This document shows positions 62,121-64,000 of a stretch of 64,000 nucleotides of DNA, piece after piece. A program made the translations under genes and the position numbers. How positions within the stretch are numbered: the first letter of the stretch is position 1; each line of letters opens with the position of its first letter. Below the pieces are notes generated by a model. The model worked only from the letters and a program-made list of their open reading frames with translations, did not search any database and was not told where the DNA came from. The stretch covers positions 4,115,501 to 4,179,500 of the forward strand of contig NZ_JACCFP010000001.1 in NCBI RefSeq assembly GCF_013410655.1, read 5' to 3'. This DNA is from Nocardioides thalensis (lineage in GTDB: Bacteria > Actinomycetota > Actinomycetes > Propionibacteriales > Nocardioidaceae).

Positions 62121-62597
62121 CTAACTGTCGTCGCGGCGGTCGTCGGTGGCGAACCCCTCGCGTTGGGTCCGCTGCTCCAGCGTCTCGAGCTCCTGGAAGA
62201 ACGTGACCTGCCATCCCGCCGGGCCCTGGATCCGCGCGTTGAGGCTCCGGAAGGGCGTCTCGACCGGCTCCGACACGAGCTCCATCCCGGCTGCCTGCGC
62301 CTCCTGCACCGCGACGCGTGTGTCCGCGACCTCGAGGGCGATGCGCATCTTCGAGGAGGGGTCGTGCGGGGCGCCTTCGATCTCGTCGATGGCGCGGACG
62401 TGCTGGGTCGTCGCGATCTCGATCGTCGCGATCCCTGCGTGGAGGATGGACACCCGGTCGTCGCCTCCGCCGGCGAACGCCGGCTGCTCCGGCATGCCGA
62501 GCACGTCGCGGTAGAACCGCACCGCCTCGTCGAAGTCGGCGGCCTCGATGATCAGGCGCAGCTGTCGGGGGGCGTTCGATTCGCTCATGGAGTACAT
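62121..62597 (-). CDS. VOC-family (glyoxalase/bleomycin-resistance fold) protein
   Basis: 158 aa with two beta-alpha-beta3 modules: LRLIIEAADFDEAVRFYRDVLGMPEQP, then KMRIALEVADTRVAVQEAQAAGMELVSEP and the closing WQVTFFQ. No clear complete metal triad is visible. Function unknown. I use the ATG at 62597, with AAAGGA four bases upstream; an ATG at 62588 is possible. It precedes the ECF41 sigma gene and may be its target. Confidence 0.82.
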   Translation of the reverse strand: MYSMSESNAPRQLRLIIEAADFDEAVRFYRDVLGMPEQPAFAGGGDDRVSILHAGIATIEIATTQHVRAIDEIEGAPHDPSSKMRIALEVADTRVAVQEAQAAGMELVSEPVETPFRSLNARIQGPAGWQVTFFQELETLEQRTQREGFATDDRRDDS

Positions 62598-62672
62598 CGT
62601 GTCCTTTCCATGGGCGACGGCCGGCCGCATCCGACCGACCGTCGCCCGATGTTGGTTGCGCGGCGGGATCCG

Positions 62673-64000
62673 CTATCGAACCGCCTCGGGCACGACGGCC
62701 GGGAGCGCGTTGCGGGCGAGCGCCTGCCGGCGCGACAGGACCAGGTAGAGGAGCCCGGCGACGAGACCGCCCGAGAGCCACGACAGGTCCGTGTTGTTCA
62801 TGAGTCGGGCGAGCGGGCCCTGCATGACCGGGACCAGGCCGTACTGCCACGCCCAGCCGGCGACGATGCCGAGCGCGAGGCTGATCATCCCGACCTTGTT
62901 CACCGCGCCGTACGGCGAGTCCGCGCCGTCACGGTAGAGGTCCGCGACGTCGAGGCGCCCGCGGCGGACCACGAAGAAGTCGACCAGCACGACTGCGGCC
63001 CACGGGCTGATCCAGACCAGGATCGACAGCATCCAGTGGTCGAAGGCCTGGGCGAAGCTGTCGGCGCTGACGAAGACGACGAGCACGACGGACGCCACGA
63101 CGCCGGCGACGAGGGTGACCTTCCAGCGTGCGGCACGGACGCCGACCGAGAGGGCCGCCAGCGAGCAGGAGTAGAGGTTGAGGATGTTGGTGGCCACCGG
63201 CCCGTGCATGATCAGGAGCAGGACCGGGATGGCCATGACGCCGAACGTCGCGATCACCAGCTCGGCCGGGTCGCCGCCGTTGCCCGCGCTGGCCAGGCAG
63301 GCTCCGAGCACCGCCAGCCACACGGTCGGGACGTACATGCCGGCGGCCGAGGCCCAGAACACCGACTTGTCCGTGGCGTCGCGGCGCACGAACCGGCTGT
63401 AGTCCGCCGAGTAGGGGATCCACGAGATGCCCCAGCCGACGCCGATGGCCGTGACCAGCTGGGTGATGGCGGTGACCTTGTCGGCGGTCGTGGTGGCCTG
63501 CCCGGTGGTCCAGTCGATGCTCACCTGCGAGAGGGCGACCACGGTCATCACGATCATGACGACCGCCGTGGCGGGCACGGTGTACTTCTCGAACGTCCGG
63601 ATGGCGTAGAACCCGTAGAGCGCGAGGCCCAGCTGGGTGAGCATGATGACGGCGGCGACGACGTACTTCAGGACCGTGCCGCCCTCGATGCCGAGCTCCG
63701 CGAGGACGCCCAGGGCCAGGTCGAGGACGACCCAGGTGTTGACGCCGACCCAGCCCATCGTGAGCAGGCCCTGGATGAGGCCGGGCACGATGCTGCCCCG
63801 TCGCCCGAACGGGGCGCGGCCGAGCACCATCTGGTTGACCGCCGTTCGGTGGCCGATGACGTTGAAGAGGCCGAAGAGCGCGCAGCCGACGACGTTGCCG
63901 ATCGCCACTACGAGGATCGTCTCGAGCAGGCTGAGCCCGAGGACGATGCCCAGCGCGCCCAGGACCCAGTTGACCGGCGCCAGGTTGGCGCCGAACCAGA
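62673..64000 (-). CDS. NCS1-family permease (purine/cytosine/allantoin type), 5' partial
   Basis: At least 442 residues; the N terminus lies beyond the window edge. The frame continues from 64000 as WFGANLAPVNWVLGALGIVLGLS, the NCS1 signature, then VVGCALFGLFNVIGHRTAVNQMVLGRAPFGRRGS. About eleven membrane helices are visible in this part, plus GWGISWIPYSADYSRFV and a polar C terminus. NCS1 carriers import nucleobases, allantoin, hydantoins or thiamine with Na+ or H+; the substrate is undetermined. Confidence 0.9.
   Translation of the reverse strand, partial: WFGANLAPVNWVLGALGIVLGLSLLETILVVAIGNVVGCALFGLFNVIGHRTAVNQMVLGRAPFGRRGSIVPGLIQGLLTMGWVGVNTWVVLDLALGVLAELGIEGGTVLKYVVAAVIMLTQLGLALYGFYAIRTFEKYTVPATAVVMIVMTVVALSQVSIDWTTGQATTTADKVTAITQLVTAIGVGWGISWIPYSADYSRFVRRDATDKSVFWASAAGMYVPTVWLAVLGACLASAGNGGDPAELVIATFGVMAIPVLLLIMHGPVATNILNLYSCSLAALSVGVRAARWKVTLVAGVVASVVLVVFVSADSFAQAFDHWMLSILVWISPWAAVVLVDFFVVRRGRLDVADLYRDGADSPYGAVNKVGMISLALGIVAGWAWQYGLVPVMQGPLARLMNNTDLSWLSGGLVAGLLYLVLSRRQALARNALPAVVPEAVR

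Overview
The window is a gene-dense, very GC-rich bacterial chromosome segment. It has many GTG starts, 1- to 17-base gene overlaps, leaderless-looking promoters, a complete six-gene mce operon and an ECF41-type sigma factor. I infer a high-GC actinobacterium, most likely of the Nocardioides group. There is no rRNA, tRNA, phage, IS element or CRISPR array. Apart from one putative cassette, the segment looks like core or lineage-specific chromosome.

Layout. 1-7123: the end of recB, recD, a chromate-type transporter, small membrane and NTF2-like proteins, a TauE/SafE exporter and a membrane class III nucleotide cyclase. 7125-10844: an MMPL exporter with a trailing TetR gene and a palindromic operator. 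11073-14405: two tandem paralogues of a secreted lectin-like protein, one with an 11-base G/C homopolymer. 14473-17754: a zinc alcohol dehydrogenase and GTP-type PEP carboxykinase with a CRP-like site upstream. 17845-27331: a polyamine region with an aminobutyraldehyde dehydrogenase, a diamine aminotransferase, PotABCD transporter genes and an Lrp/AsnC regulator. It is interrupted by an RTX-like protein and an AbiEi/nuclease gene bracketed by inverted repeat arrays. 27310-35592: a STAND-type regulator, a sulfatase fused to a GH43-like propeller, a HAD phosphatase, an amine-oxidase-like flavoprotein, a UBP zinc finger protein and an EEP hydrolase.

35579-52628 is the most coherent block. A leftward operon (DUF2236/MpaB oxygenase, acyl-CoA dehydrogenase, GabD2-like aldehyde dehydrogenase, molybdopterin oxidoreductase) and a rightward operon (second DUF2236 oxygenase, YrbE-A/B, MceA-F, then FadD) diverge from one 23-bp palindrome. 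Both -35 boxes lie inside it. I read this as one regulon for uptake and oxidative breakdown of a hydrophobic, possibly isoprenoid or sterol-like, substrate.

52686-64000: NIPSNAP and DUF1579-like proteins next to an Rrf2 regulator, a TetR regulator, an ACT-domain malic enzyme, a crotonase, an RsrR-like Fe-S Rrf2 regulator divergent from an NmrA-like gene, an SDR, a PaaI thioesterase, a DoxX-like protein, an ECF41 sigma factor with a VOC protein, and an NCS1 permease that runs off the end.

The main unexplained structure is a set of four intergenic arrays built from units of exactly 22 bp (7008-7123, 15640-15755, 21411-21542, 22639-22726). Each begins 0-5 nt after a stop codon, in the orientation of the gene that just ended. 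A separate 116-bp dyad element lies at 31896-32011.
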